This document shows positions 22,342 through 35,725 of a DNA stretch of 64,000 nt, piece by piece; positions within the stretch are counted from its first letter, which is position 1; each line of letters opens with the position of its first letter. The notes under the pieces were generated by a model. The model ran no database searches and was not told the DNA's origin. It was given only the letters and a program-made list of their open reading frames with translations. The DNA is taken from positions 13,141,850-13,205,849 of the forward strand of contig NC_083602.1 of NCBI RefSeq assembly GCF_029168945.1, in the 5' to 3' direction. The translations under genes and the position numbers were made by a program. This DNA is from Cannabis sativa. Its lineage: Eukaryota; Streptophyta; Magnoliopsida; Rosales; Cannabaceae.

Positions 22342-25300
22342 AATTGATTTGCTTGCAAGAAATTTGGACTTTAAAACGATTGTTTGATGTTTTGGATGGT
22401 ATCATGTTGTATTGAGTGTTATTTAATGATTGATTGATGTTTGTGAATTTTCGTGAAAAATAATTGAATATCTGTTTCTGTAATTATTTTTATTGGATAG
22501 TATGGAAAAAATTAAGCAAGTTATTTTTTTACAGAACTCAATTTCGATTTAATTTGAATTAGTTATGATTTTTTGAAGTTTCGAAAAAATCAGGGTTGAG
22601 CAACACGGATACGCGCGCGGAACAGGCTGCATGCAGCCTCCTGCGCCCAAATCCCTCGCCCATGGACAGTATACTGTCCGTACAGCTCGCAATTTTTTCG
22701 TTTTTCTTCGTTTTTTCATGCTATTTCATGAAATTAACTTCCGATTTTTTGTGTAATTCTGTATTTATACATTTACTATTCCTAATTCAATTCTAATTAT
22801 CATAATTAATTTATTTAATATTTTTTAAATTTAATTCATGATATTAGTGTAATTTGAATTTAAAAAATAGTAAATATCTATCTTTTTTGCTTAATTATCT
22901 ATCTTATTTTTAAATTTGATTATATCTTATCTTATTTTTAAATTTGATTATATCTTATCTTATTTTTAAATTTAAGGTCATATTTTAAACTTTTTAAATT
23001 AAATATTTTTTTTAAATAATTTGACCTTATCTAAATTTAAAATAAGATAACTATAATCATGTAATTTTAAATAGATGTAAGATATTTTGCTAACTTTTAA
23101 ATTTTGTTATTTTATTTATTTAAATTACGTTTAAAATCTAAAAAAGATATTTATTTATCTTTTTTTAATTTTTTATTTAATTTTTATTTATAAAATAACA
23201 TTAAATATTTAAAAGTAGTTAGCAAATTTTGAAATGATATTTAGGTTGGTTGAACCCTAATTTTTTCAAAATTGTAGGTTTAATTTTAAATATTTTATAT
23301 ATTTTAATTTCGAAAAAATTTTAAATTTTTTTTAAATTTTCGAAATTTTTCTAAATTTTTTTTAATTTTCAAAAATAAATTTTTATTTATTTAATTAATT
23401 ATTTTTTTTCGAAATTATTTATTTAAAATTAAATAAATCCTACATCCAACTATCCAGCTAACCTTGTTGCAGGAGTATGTGTTTTAGCTTGTTTGTAAGT
23501 TTTTTAAAACCTACTATTACTTGATTGCAAATAGCCATGGTTACTTTTTGCCAGATCTAATGATCTGATGGCTCCCTTGGTCAAGTTAATAATTTGTAAC
23601 AGGTATAATTTACAATCTTCTTTCATCTGTGTATGACCTAGCAACATGATAGGACCCATTCAAAGTGTGCATGTGTGAGCCTATGTGTTTAATTTCATTA
23701 TAGATGCATATAGGTTGTTGTTGCTAAATAAAATGTCATAGTTCTTGATAGATTTTATTTAGGCCCATTTAGTTTTTGGGCCTATTCAATTAATAACACT
23801 TGTTCATTTTAAGGTTAAACTCCTCTCTTTTGGGCCTTGTGTGAGAGTTGGGAGCCATAGTAGTGGGTACGACATACTGAACCCAGCACCCCTTCACATG
23901 AACCACCCCAATTGTGAAGGCCCATTTGCCTGATTTGAATAACTGTACTAGGTTAATTAAACTAGTTTAACCTAATAAAATTGATTAGCAGCATAATTAA
24001 TTTCATTTATTTTGAAATTAATTTAAGAAAATCATAGTTTAAAGAATTTTATTCTAAGCTAAACTATATATATTTTCTTGTATTTAATTAAATATAGAAT
24101 TATAACCATCTAGATTCTTTCTGAAGCTTAATTTAAATTTTCCATTAAATATTCCTATTTAAGTTGATATTTAGTTATCTATAACTAACCAACTTAAATC
24201 TGAATATCTTTTGGATTTAAAATTTCAAAATTAAGTTGAGGAATTTTAAGCATTGGTTATTAAGATTCTTTAGATATTTTTTAAGTTAATATTTTTTTGA
24301 ATATTAACTTAAAATGGAATTTTTTAGATATTTTTTAAGTTAATATCTTTTCGAATATTAACTTAAAATTGAATATTTTCAAATTAAGTGGTTACAACTT
24401 AATTTTTGATATTTAATTAAATTTAAATTTGAAAATATTTAAGTTCTAGATTTTTTCTAATACAACTCAAATTAGATATTTTTTCAAATTTTGTGGAAAA
24501 TATACTTAATCAAATAAAATATTTTCTAGATAGTAATTTCTAGACTACTTATTATTTCTAATATAAAATAGGAAAATATTATACATTGTGAAATTAATTA
24601 TTTAAATAATTAATTTTGGTACAATTTATTTTAAGTATATTTTTCCTAGTATTAAACTAGAGATTAATAATTAAGCCTTCTCTACACTTAATTATTTATT
24701 TCTTGAATTTAATACACTTAATTAATTTGAAAATTAAATATCTAAGTTGATTTTCATCATGATACTTAAATATTTCTTTTTCATGACACTTAATTAAATA
24801 GAAAATTATTTTTAGTTGAATTTTTTTTATTTTAACTAAATTTAAATAATTTTCAAAATATATTTTTTCTTTATTTTATTAATCAAATTTCGAAATTGCA
24901 TTTCTTAAATGCTGAATTTCGAATTTTATTTGAAAAATAGATTAAAGTTGTAAATTATTTAATTTAATTTTGGATCAAATTAAATCAATGATTTTTTCAT
25001 TTATTGATTAATTTAAAATAAATTGAATTAAAGTATATTATTACAAATTGAATTAATTAGTCAAATGAAAATCTACATAGATATTATATGTTTTAGCTTG
25101 AAGTATTTTTCTAGTGTATTTAATTAAATAGAAAATAAATATTTAGGTTGATTTTCATCATCATACTTAAATATTTGCAATTTTTCTTATATATTTAATT
25201 AAATAGGAAAATTATATTTTTGTTTCAAATTAATTTTATTAATTAATTTTGGGCCAACATTAAATTAGAATAAATTTTCCAGGATTTATTTTTTATTTTA

Positions 25301-26110
25301 ACATGCATTTTTCGAAAATTTTATTCTTAAATACTTTAATTTTCGAAATGCAATATATATTTATAGAAAATTAAATTTTGAGTTGTAAATTAATTTAAAT
25401 TAATTTTGTCAACTTAAATTGAATATCTTTCTAAATATTTATTGGAAATTATTACTAAGATGGAAATAATTCATATTATTTTCATATCCATCTAAGTAAA
25501 ATTTATAAATATTAAATTAAAATTTATATTTAGATTTTTTCATTTTAAATTGGAAATTTTAACTAAATACATATATATTTTAAAATAAATAGATTAAAAT
25601 GAGAATCAAAGAAAATACAACTCTCTTTAAATAATGAGCTTTATTATTAAGATATTCGATCTCCATTGTTGGTTTTACATTGCGTTTGTTTTAGTGAGTA
25701 ATCCTCCCTAATGGAGGAACGTTCATTAGTAATTTCGCACCGTTTAATCTCGAAAGATAAGTAGTTTGTAAGTGTTTTATATGGTATGGATCACCCTAAT
25801 GGTGGCGACCATATTTGACTTGCAAATTATGAAATAATGGTGGAAGCTCATAAGATAGAATTGCCTTGACTCTCGCCTAAACGGGACAATGTTGAATTCC
25901 AGTCTTGATCGAATAAAAGGTTGCTAGAATGTTTAACATTTTAGATGAGCTGACAACTCTATTCAATGGATGGTAGCTTTGACTCTCGCCTAAATGGGAC
26001 ATTGATATCAGTTTGTTGAAAACCTTGGAAATTATTTAGGATTGTATGTTTTAGTATTTTCACTTGTCATTCCTACTTGCTATATGTTTAATAATTTCTG
26101 AATTGTGTAA
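22342..26110 (+). other. AT-rich leader of element C
   Basis: About 3.8 kb without a gene. Features: a GC-rich palindromic island (22600-22690); very AT-rich sequence to 23450; a hairpin CAGATC-TAAT-GATCTG (23552-23567); a less AT-rich island at 23759-23935 that is conserved in E (34345-34520) and F (44701-44880); long T/A tracts; and, near the end, hairpins CCTCC-CTAAT-GGAGG (25703-25717) and CACC-CTAAT-GGTG (25792-25804), with TTGACTCTCGC at 25865 and 25979. Confidence 0.65.
22600..22690 (+). other. Palindromic GC-rich island near the primer site of element C
   Basis: Two perfect 16-bp palindromes, AGGCTGCATGCAGCCT (22624-22639) and GGACAGTATACTGTCC (22664-22679), plus a CGCGCGCG-like stretch at 22611-22620, in otherwise AT-rich sequence. 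E and F have different palindromes at the same place (CTGCGATCGCAG and GCGATCGC). Confidence 0.6.
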
Positions 26111-27626
26111 GAATTTATATTGAACCATGTTATTTTCTGTTATTAAGTTGTAGTTTAATTTCGAATCTTCATTGTTGGTCTAACTTGGTTTGTTTATCTA
26201 ATGAAATAAATCCCTAGTGGATTTCACCATTAGACATACATAATAGTGTTAGATCTCAAAAGATAAATATTGTATATGCAACATCTAGTTGTTCGTCAAT
26301 TGATGACACCTTAGACTAGTATTTTTACGATATGAAACAAGAAGATTATATATATAAATAAGATTACTTTGACTCTCGCTAATCGAAGCATCGTTAGATT
26401 CTTATTTATAAACGAAATTATCCTAATTCCTCATAGCTTATTCATTTCGAATTAGCTCAATAACATATCATTGGATGAATGGTCTATATATCATATCATG
26501 TCATTCTATATTTTCTCTTAAGAAATTAAATGACGCATATGATCCCGAAATTCTATTCCCAATTGATATAAATTCTCAATCTTAGAAATCTCCTACTTGT
26601 ATGGACAAATCAGACTTAGAGTTAAATTAGTAGTGGTGGTCCGAGATAGAATGACTCGTAATATTTGGTATAAATTTAAGTTATTGACTTTAATTTTAGA
26701 TTCCAAAAAAAGAAATTTTCTTATATTTCTAATTCCAGAATACAATACAGTTACACTTTCTCAAGTAATTAATATCCATCTTCTATTAATGGATTCAAAC
26801 TGTATGGAATATGAGTTTAGTATTCTGCGACCAGGATACACTTGCAGTATTCTAAGAACTCTTTGATGTAACTAAACCTAAGTCATCAAAAGACACTACC
26901 ACATTTTTTTTAATCTATGGCATTTGTATCTTGTTCATAGTGGATTTGACAAGATCAATCTCTGCAAAGAGTTAATATGCCTATATCCACTGAAAGTAGT
27001 TCATCTCATTCGTAGATGGATGTACATTCAGGGTTGGATATGAGTTTTTCGTTGCATTCTTAAAACGATCACTCTAGATTATACCTTATGCGAAGAAATT
27101 TGAAATGTTTGAAAAATTTCTTAAATTTCTAGCAATGGTTAAACACCATTAAGGTAAGTGGTTAAAGATCTTGCGAACTGATAGGGGTGGAGAAATAGTT
27201 AGTAGATATGCAGTTCAAAGATCATTAATTTGATTTTTGAATTATATCCAAACTTACCTCCCCTGAAATTTCGATTTGCATATTGATGATTAGTTACTAG
27301 TCGTTGCCTAATTCCTTCTATGGTAATACAATTTCAGAATGATTTAATGGTTGTATACTTAATGTAAATCATTACTAGATTCATGGATGACCTAATCAAA
27401 ATCTTAAGAAAAGCTAGAACTGTTAACCATGTTTTATTAATTATTCTAAGTGATTAGGGGTGGACCATCCCATAGTCAATAGATAAGAAAGTGTTTGTCC
27501 AAACAAATACTACTTTTCTAAGATAATGACTAAGTTTGAAAATAAAGTAGCAAATAAAGGAGATATTTATTTCTTGATTCAAAAAGTGTTCTATCATCTT
27601 ATTTGACATATGATGATCCCAGTGCC
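26111..27626 (+). pseudogene. Element C internal region, first part, decayed
   Basis: Non-coding, homologous to element B from 14030 on. It holds the AAATCC-CTAGT-GGATTT hairpin (26208-26224), TTGACTCTCGC (26369-26379) and an FMDDL-like RT relic near 27380-27395. It stops at the GTGCC target site where E is inserted. The short open frames here share no recognisable domain. Confidence 0.5.
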
Positions 27627-29525
27627 TGTTGGAATTATTTTACCAGGATCTTAGATCTACTCACAAGTATGTTTATTAACACCCTAAATATGAACTTTCT
27701 AAAACGATGAAATAAACACATATAAAGTTTAACAAACCTTACATTGGGTGCAGCGGAATATAATGACTCCTTCCGTTCAGATATCTAGCCCTTGATTCCT
27801 TTCTGTAGCAGAGCATTATCAATATTTGAACCTGGATCTCTTTCTCTGAATCTTTGATGCTGAATCTCCTTTGCTGATGATCTTTCTTCACGATCTTCCT
27901 CACTATGATTGAGGTATCACTTGATGTGTGTGGGCACTACTCAAATCACTAAGGATTTCGAAATTCTAAGGAAGAAGAGGGAGAGTGGTCAGCTAAAGAT
28001 AGGGAGAGAGAAGGCTCAGTTTTATTTTTCCTGATTCAGAAGAAGTCTGAAGAAAAGTGTGTAATTTTCCTGAAGCCTTCACTATCTATTTATAGCATTC
28101 CACTAGGGTTAGATTTGAATTATATGGCATTAAAATAATGAAAAAATCAATTTAAAATATACATATAGGTGGCCGGCCATACATAAGTGGATTGGGCCTT
28201 GGGTTTCGCAATTTTGCAATTTTACCACCTTTTGTATCTGATTTTCTCAAAAATGCCAATTTCCTAATTCAATCATTTAAATGCCAATTCTAACTATTTA
28301 ATAACTATAAATAATGATTAAATAATATTGTCATTTATCATATTTATTAATTGAACCATACAAAGTATCATAATTAACAAATATGCCCCTATAAACTCTT
28401 TCTTTACAATTTCGCCCTTTCTTAGTGAAAAATTCACAAATAGACATAGTCTAATTTGAGAATTATAATTGATTAATCAAAACCAATTACATGAGTCTTA
28501 CAAGCAATATTATCTCAACTAGTGGGGGGACCATGGGTCTATATAACCGAGCTTCCAATAAGTAGATCAAGAATTTAGCACTAAAATTCACTAACTTATT
28601 AATTCTTCGTTGAATCCACGCATAGAACTTAGAATTGCACTCTCAGTATATAGAATGCTCTATATGTTCCACCATATAGACACATCATTAGTTATCCATT
28701 GTTATAATCCTAATGTGATCAATGATCCTCTATATTAATGATCTACATTGTAAAGGGATTAGATTACCGTTACACCCTACAATGTATTTTATCCTTAAAA
28801 CACTTGACCCCGTATAAATGATATTTCAGCTTATGTGAAATGAGTACTCCACCATTTATGTTCGTTTGGTCAAGCTCGAAGGAGATCATCCTTTGCTTAC
28901 TATTCGCCAGATAGAAGCTATAGATTCCATGTTTATGCTAGCGCTCCCACTCAATTGCACTACCGTGTTCCCAAAATGTACGTATCACCCTGACCTAAAA
29001 GTAGGCTTAACTAACAAATCAAAGAACACGATTAGCCTTTCAAGATTGAGCCTAATCATAACAGGATTAAGAACATTTGATCTAGGATCAACTAGGCGAT
29101 ATTGACTTGAATAGATATTACGGTAAGTTTAATAAATCTAAGTCAAAGTTCAATATCGGTCCCTTCCGATGCATACTCCATGCATCCAACCTGAGCTTTA
29201 CTTTAACCAATGCTCTGGAAAGAACATAGCACTTCTCCAAATGCAAGTAAACTCTTGTTGTAGATTATCATATCAGTAAAACCCTATGTCTGATAAATCT
29301 AGGAAACTTTATTCACATAGTCATGTTTACTTTCCAATGTGTTGACGGCACAATAAGCAGGATCAAGTATGTGAAAAGGGTTTCAGATGAATTTATACAT
29401 TATGTACATATAATCATGAAATAAATCATGTGAACCATGCAACATTAAATGTTATTTCTGATCTATATTAATAAGTAAATCTGATTATATTGAAATGAGT
29501 TTTATTTAGGGCATAAAACCCAACA
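27627..29525 (-). repeat. 3' LTR of element E
   Basis: 1899 bp. On the plus strand it begins TGTTGGAATTATTTTACC and ends CATAAAACCCAACA. TATA box on the minus strand at 28095-28087. Confidence 0.88.
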
Positions 29526-32230
29526 AACTCCCACTTGCACTAATATAAAACAAAAAGTGCGTTTCAAATAATCTCAACACCTTGATATACAAATCAAGTG
29601 TAGTAGTAGTAAACTCCTCGTAATAGGATCTGAAAGGTTGAATTAACCACAACCTTTTCTCCACCATTACTCTTCCTTAATCACAAAATCATTGATAATG
29701 TGAAATTCCTCTCTATATGTCTACTCTCTTGGGACACTGGATTCTATACCTTTGGCAACTACTTTTGGTTAATCAGGAAATTAACACTAGTAGTTTAAGG
29801 CAGTTTGGAATGGTGCCAAAGATGTATAGAACTTTCCTTAGACTGAATAAGTACCTTTCCTGCAACTTTAACATTCAGTCTCTCTCTGGTAGACCTAGAG
29901 AATTCAGATAGGTTTTTACACTTCTCCAAAATCACTATTCCACCCCCAGAGTAACCACCATCTTATCAGAAATATTTACTAGCACATAGGCAAATTTCGA
30001 AATCTGATGTGGTGTAGTCTAAGAGTTTTAAACACACCCTTATAGACTAACATATAGTTCCTCTTCTTAATCTTAAGATTTACTTGATTGTCTTCCAATG
30101 TTCTTCTCCTGGATTAATCTGATACCTACTCATTACTCCCACTCAACAGCAGGTGTCTGGTCTAAGGCATACAAAAGCATATCTAAGACCTCTCACTGTT
30201 GATATAAGAAATTCTTTCATGGCTTTATCTTTTCTGGAATAGTTGAGACTTTTCCTTAGATAAAATCTATGCCTAAGAAGTTGTGAAACTTCTATAGATT
30301 GCCATTAGAAAGAAAATGCTTCAGCATCTTACTAAAGTAAGTTGCTTGCATTAGAGTAAGTAATTACCAGGTATACCACAAGCCATAGGTTTAGATAAAC
30401 TCAAACCTATAATACTAGGAACAGGAAGTTTTGTTAAGTCCATTGAATGGACTTATAAACGAAAATTTCCTTTTATGTCCTTGTAATAGAAAACTTTAGG
30501 TTATTCCATGTGAATGGATTAAACCATAGTTCTATTGGCTTTCTTCTTAGTTTCTTATCTTGACAATCCATTACTTGTTTAAATTCACAATGGATTTTAA
30601 TCACTAGTGTCTCCCAAGTCATAAGAAGGTGAGTTCCTAGAAACTCTCCCACTACGACGAGGTACCGTGAATTATGTCTAAGAAAACTAAATGGTATAAA
30701 CCTCTTTGGTTGTGACAAGACAACAGAGGCAGTGAGATCATCATATATCAAATAAGATGATAGAACACTTTTGGAATCAAGAATTAAATATCTCCTTTAT
30801 TTGCTACTTGTTTTTCAGACTTAGTCATTTTCTTAGAAAAGTAGTATTTGTTTGAACAAACACTTTCTTATCTATTGACAATGGGATGGTCCACCCCTAA
30901 TCACTTAGAATAGCTAACAAACCATGGTTAACAGTTCTAGCTTTTCTTAAGTTTTTGATTAGGTCATCCATGAATCTAGTAATGATTTACATTAAGTATA
31001 CAACCATTACATCATTCTGAAATTCTATTACCATAGAAGGATTTAGGCAATGACTAGTAACTAATCATCAACATGCAACTCAAAATTTCTGGGGAGGTAA
31101 GTTTGGATATAATTCAAAAATCAATTTAATGATCTTTGAACTGCATATCTACTAACTATTTCTCCACCCCTATCAGTTCGCAAGATCTTTAACCACTTAC
31201 CTTAATGGTTTTAACCATTGCTAGAAATTAATGAAATTTTTCAAACATTTCAAATTTCTTTGCATAAGGTATAATCTAGAGTGATCGTTTTAAGAATACA
31301 ACGAAAAACTCATATCCACCCCTGAATGTACATCCATCTGCGAATGAGATGAACTACTTTCAGTGGATATAGGCATATTAACTCTTTGCAGAGATTGTTC
31401 TTGTCAAATCCACTATGAACAAGATACAAATGCCATAGATTAAAAAAAATGTGGTATTGTCTTTTGATGACATAGGTTTAGTTACATCAAAGAGTTTTTA
31501 GAATACTGCAAGTGGATCCTGGTCACAGAATACCTAACTCATATTCCATACAGTTTTAATCCATTAATAGAAGATGGATATTAAACACTTGAGAAAGTGT
31601 AACTGTATTGTATTCTGGAATTAGAAATATAAGAAAATTTACGTTTTGGATTCTAAAATTAAAGTCAAAGACTTAAATTCAACCAAATATAATGAGTAAT
31701 TCTTTCTTGGACCACCACTACTAATACAAACTCTAAGTCAGATTTGCCCATACAAGTAGGAGATTTCTAAGATTGAGGATTTATATCAATTGGGAATAAA
31801 TTTCGGGATTATAATCATATGCGTCATTTAATTTCTTAAGAGAAAATATAATGACATGAAATGATTTATAGACCATTCATCCAATGATATGTTTTTCAAG
31901 CTAATTCGAAATGAATAAGCTAAGAGGAATTAGGATAATTTCGTTTATAAATAAGAATCCAACGATGCTTCGATTAGCGAAAGACAAAGTAATCTTATTT
32001 ATGTAATCTTCTTGTTTCATATCGTAAAAATACTAGTCTAAGGTGTCATCAATTGATGAACAGCTAGATGTTGCATATACAATATTTATCTTTCGAGATC
32101 TAACACTATTATGTATGTCTAATGGTGAAAATCCATTAGGGATTTATCTCATTAGAAAAACAAACATGTTAGACCAACAATGAAGATTCGAAATTAAACT
32201 ACAACTTAATAACAGAAAATAACATGGTTC
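29526..32230 (-). pseudogene. Element E 3' internal region with pol relic
   Basis: Inverted copy of the B and C internal 3' regions. The complement of about 30060-30200 carries the same fossil RT end (leading to the N-P-G-E-E-H-W block) with stops. The purine tract next to the LTR and the GGGGTGGA motifs (as TCCACCCC on the plus strand, e.g. 30890-30897, 31163-31170) are present. No intact gene. Confidence 0.6.
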
Positions 32231-35200
32231 AATATAAATTCATACACAATTCAGAAATTATAAACATATAGCAAGTAGGAATGACTAGTGAAAATACTAA
32301 AACATACAATCCTAAATAATTTCCAAGGTTTTCAACAAACTGATACAGTGTCGCGGTAGGCGAGAGTCAAAGCATCATTTATTGAATAGAGTTGTCAGCT
32401 CATCTAAAATAGAAACCATTCTAGCAACCTTTTATTCGATCAAAATAAGAATCCAACGTTGTCCCGGTAGGCGAGAGTCAAGGTTATTCTCATTTTATGA
32501 GCTTCGACCATTGTTTCATGTTTCATAAGTTTATCTCTAAGTAGTCACCGTAGGGGAGAGTCTAATGGAGATGAAAACGTACAAAACACTTATCAAATGA
32601 AATCTTACGGTGTTAAATGCGTTCAACGAATAACCATCCATAGGGGGACGAAGTCTAGCGTCTCGAGGTTATATTGAAAACATTTAACTTTTGTAAGACC
32701 AACAATGGAGATCGAATATCTTAATAATAATCAAGCTCATTATTTAAAGTGAGTTGTATTTTCTTTGATTCTCTTTATTTAATTTATTTATTTTAAATAT
32801 ATATTTATTTAAAATTTCCAATTTAGAATGAAAAATTCTAAATATAAATTTTAATTTAATATTTATAAATTTTACTTAGATGGATATAAAAATAACATGA
32901 ATTATTTCCATCTTAGTAATAATTTCCAATAAATATTTAGAAAAATATTCAATTTAAGTTGTTACAAAATTAATATAAATTAATTTACAACTCAAATTTA
33001 ATTTTCTATAAATATATATTGCATTTCGAAAAATTAAAGTATTTAAGAATACAATTTTCGAAAATGCATGTTAAAATAAAAAATTAATCCTGGAAAAATT
33101 ATTCTAATTTAATGTTGGCCCAAAATTAATTAATAAAATTAATTTACAATAAAAAATATAATTTTCCTATTTAATTAAATATATAAGAAAAATTTCAAAT
33201 ATTTAAGTATGATTATGAAAATCAACTTAAATATTAATTTTCTATTTAATTAAATACACTAGAAAAATACTTCAAGCAAAAATATCATCTATCTAGATTT
33301 TTCTTTGACTAATTAATTCAATTTATTTTAAATTAATCAATAAATGAAAAAATCATTGATATAAGTTGATCCAAGAATTAATTAAAATAAATAATTAATT
33401 TACAACTTAATCTATTTTTCAAGATAAAATTCGAAATTCTAGCATTTAAGAAATGCAATTTCGAAAATTGATTAATAAAATAAAAAAAATATATTTTGAA
33501 AATTATTTAAATTTAGTTGAAAAAATAAATTTCAACTAAAAATAATTTTCTATTTAATTAAATGTCATGAAAAAGAAATATTTAAGTATGATAATAAAAA
33601 TCAACTTAGATATTTAATTTTCAAATTAATTAAATGTATTAAATTCAAGAAATAAATAATTAAGTGTAGAGAAGGCTTAATTATTAATCTCTAGTTTAAT
33701 ACTAGGAAAAAATATACTTAAAATAAATTGTACCAAAATTAATTATTTAATTAATTTCACAATTTATAATATTTTCCTATTTAATATTAGAAATAATAAG
33801 TAGTCTAGAAATAACTATCTAGAAAATATCTTATTTGCCTAAGTATCTTTTCCACAAAATTTGAAAAAATATCTAATTTAAGTTGTACTAGAAAAATCTA
33901 GAACTTAAATATTTTCAAATTTAAATTTAATTAAATATCAAAAATTAAGTTGTAACCACTTAATTTGAAAATATTCCATTTTAAGTTAATATTTGAAAAG
34001 ATATTAACTTAAAAAATATCTAAAGAATCTTAATAACCAATGCCTAAAATTCCTCAACTTAATTTTGAAATTTGAAATTCAAAAGATATTCAGATTTAAG
34101 TTGGTTAGTTGAAGATAACTAAATATCAACTTAAATAGGAATATTTAATGAAAAATTTAAATTAAGTTCCAGAAAGAATCTAGATGGTTATAATTCTATA
34201 TTTAATTAAATACAAGAAAATACATATAGTTTAGCTTAGAATATAAAATTCTTTAAACTATGATTTTCTAAATTAATTTCAAAATAAATGAAATTAATTA
34301 TGTTGCTAATCAATTTTAATTAGGTTAAACTAGTGTAATTAACCTAGTACAATGGGCCTTCACAATTGGGGTAGTTTGTGTGAGGGGGTGCTGGGTTCAG
34401 TATGTCGTACCCACTTCTATGGCTCCCAACTCTCACACAAGGCCCAAAAGAGAGGAATTTAACCTTAATAAGAACAACTGTTATTAATTGAATAAGCCCA
34501 ATAACTAAATGGGCCTAAATAAATTCTATCAAGAACTATGATAATTTATTTTAACAACAATAACCTATATGCATCTATAATAAAATTAAACACATAGGCT
34601 CACACAGGCACACTTTGGATGGGTCCTATCATGTTGCTAGGTCATACACAGATGAAAGAAGATTGTAAATTATACCTGTTACAAATTATTAACTTGACCA
34701 AGGGAGCCATCAGATCATTAGATCTGGCAAAAAGTAACCATGGCTATTTGCAATCAAGTAATAATAGGTTTTAAAAAACTTACAAACAAGCTAAAACACA
34801 TACTCCTGCAACAAGGTTAGCTGGATAGTTGGAAGTAGGATTTTAAAATTTGCTAACTACTTTTAAAAATTAAATGTTATTTTAAAAATAAAAATTAAAT
34901 AAAAATTAGAAAAGATAAATAAAATATCTTTTTGATTTTAAATTTAATTCAAATAAATAAAATAACAAAATTTAAAAGTTAGCAAAATATCTTATATCTA
35001 TTTAAAATTACATGATTATAAATATCTTATTTTAAATTTAAATATGGTCAAAATATCTAAAAAGATTTAATTAAAAAATCTTAAAAGATAAGATATTTTT
35101 AAAATATCTTAAAAGATAAGATATTTTTTAAAATATCTTATAAAATCTGACCTTAAATTTAAAAAAATATATAATCAAATTTAAAAATAAGATAGATTTT

Positions 35201-35706
35201 TAAGCAAAAAGATAAATACTAATTCTATTCAAATTCAAATTACACTAATATCTTGAATTAAATTAAAAAAAATTAAATTAATTCAAAATGACAATTAGAA
35301 TTGAATTAGGAATAGTAATAGTATATATACAAAACCATACAAAAAATTGGAAGTTAATTCCATGAAAAAGTATGAAAAATTGAAGAAAAAAGAAAAAATT
35401 CGAAACTGTACGGATAGTTCTGCGATCGCAGGAAAATATCAGCACAGCCGTGATTTTGTCAAATCTTCAAAAAATCATAACTAATTCAAATAAAATCCAA
35501 ATTGAGTTCTGTAAAAAGCTAACTAGCTTAATTTTTTCCATACTATCCAATAAAAATAATTCCAGAAACGAAATCACAATTATTTTTCACGAAAATTTCA
35601 CAAACATCAATCAATCATCAAATAACACTCAATACAACATGATACCATCCAAAGAACATACAAACAATCGTTTTAAAGTCAAAATTTCTTGCAAGTAAAT
35701 CAATTA
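32231..35706 (-). other. AT-rich leader of element E
   Basis: Inverted counterpart of the C leader. It contains the TAAT-loop hairpin (34711-34726), the conserved island (34345-34520), two copies of the GCGAGAGTCAA motif (32360-32370, 32471-32481) and the perfect palindrome CTGCGATCGCAG (35420-35431). The region matching the two CTAAT hairpins of C and F is rearranged here. No gene is supported. Confidence 0.6.
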
Positions 35707-35724
35707 CCATGGCTCTGATACCAG
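35707..35724 (-). other. Primer binding site of element E (initiator Met tRNA)
   Basis: The minus strand reads CTGGTATCAGAGCCATGG just after the LTR; TGGTATCAGAGCC is the standard plant Copia site complementary to the 3' end of initiator methionine tRNA. It is the best-preserved primer site of the family in this window. Confidence 0.85.
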
Positions 35725-35725
35725 T

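Noticed and set aside
35450..35698. 82-codon plus-strand frame in element E
   Set aside because: Antisense to the E leader, Asn/Ile/Lys-rich as expected from AT-rich DNA, not conserved in C or F.
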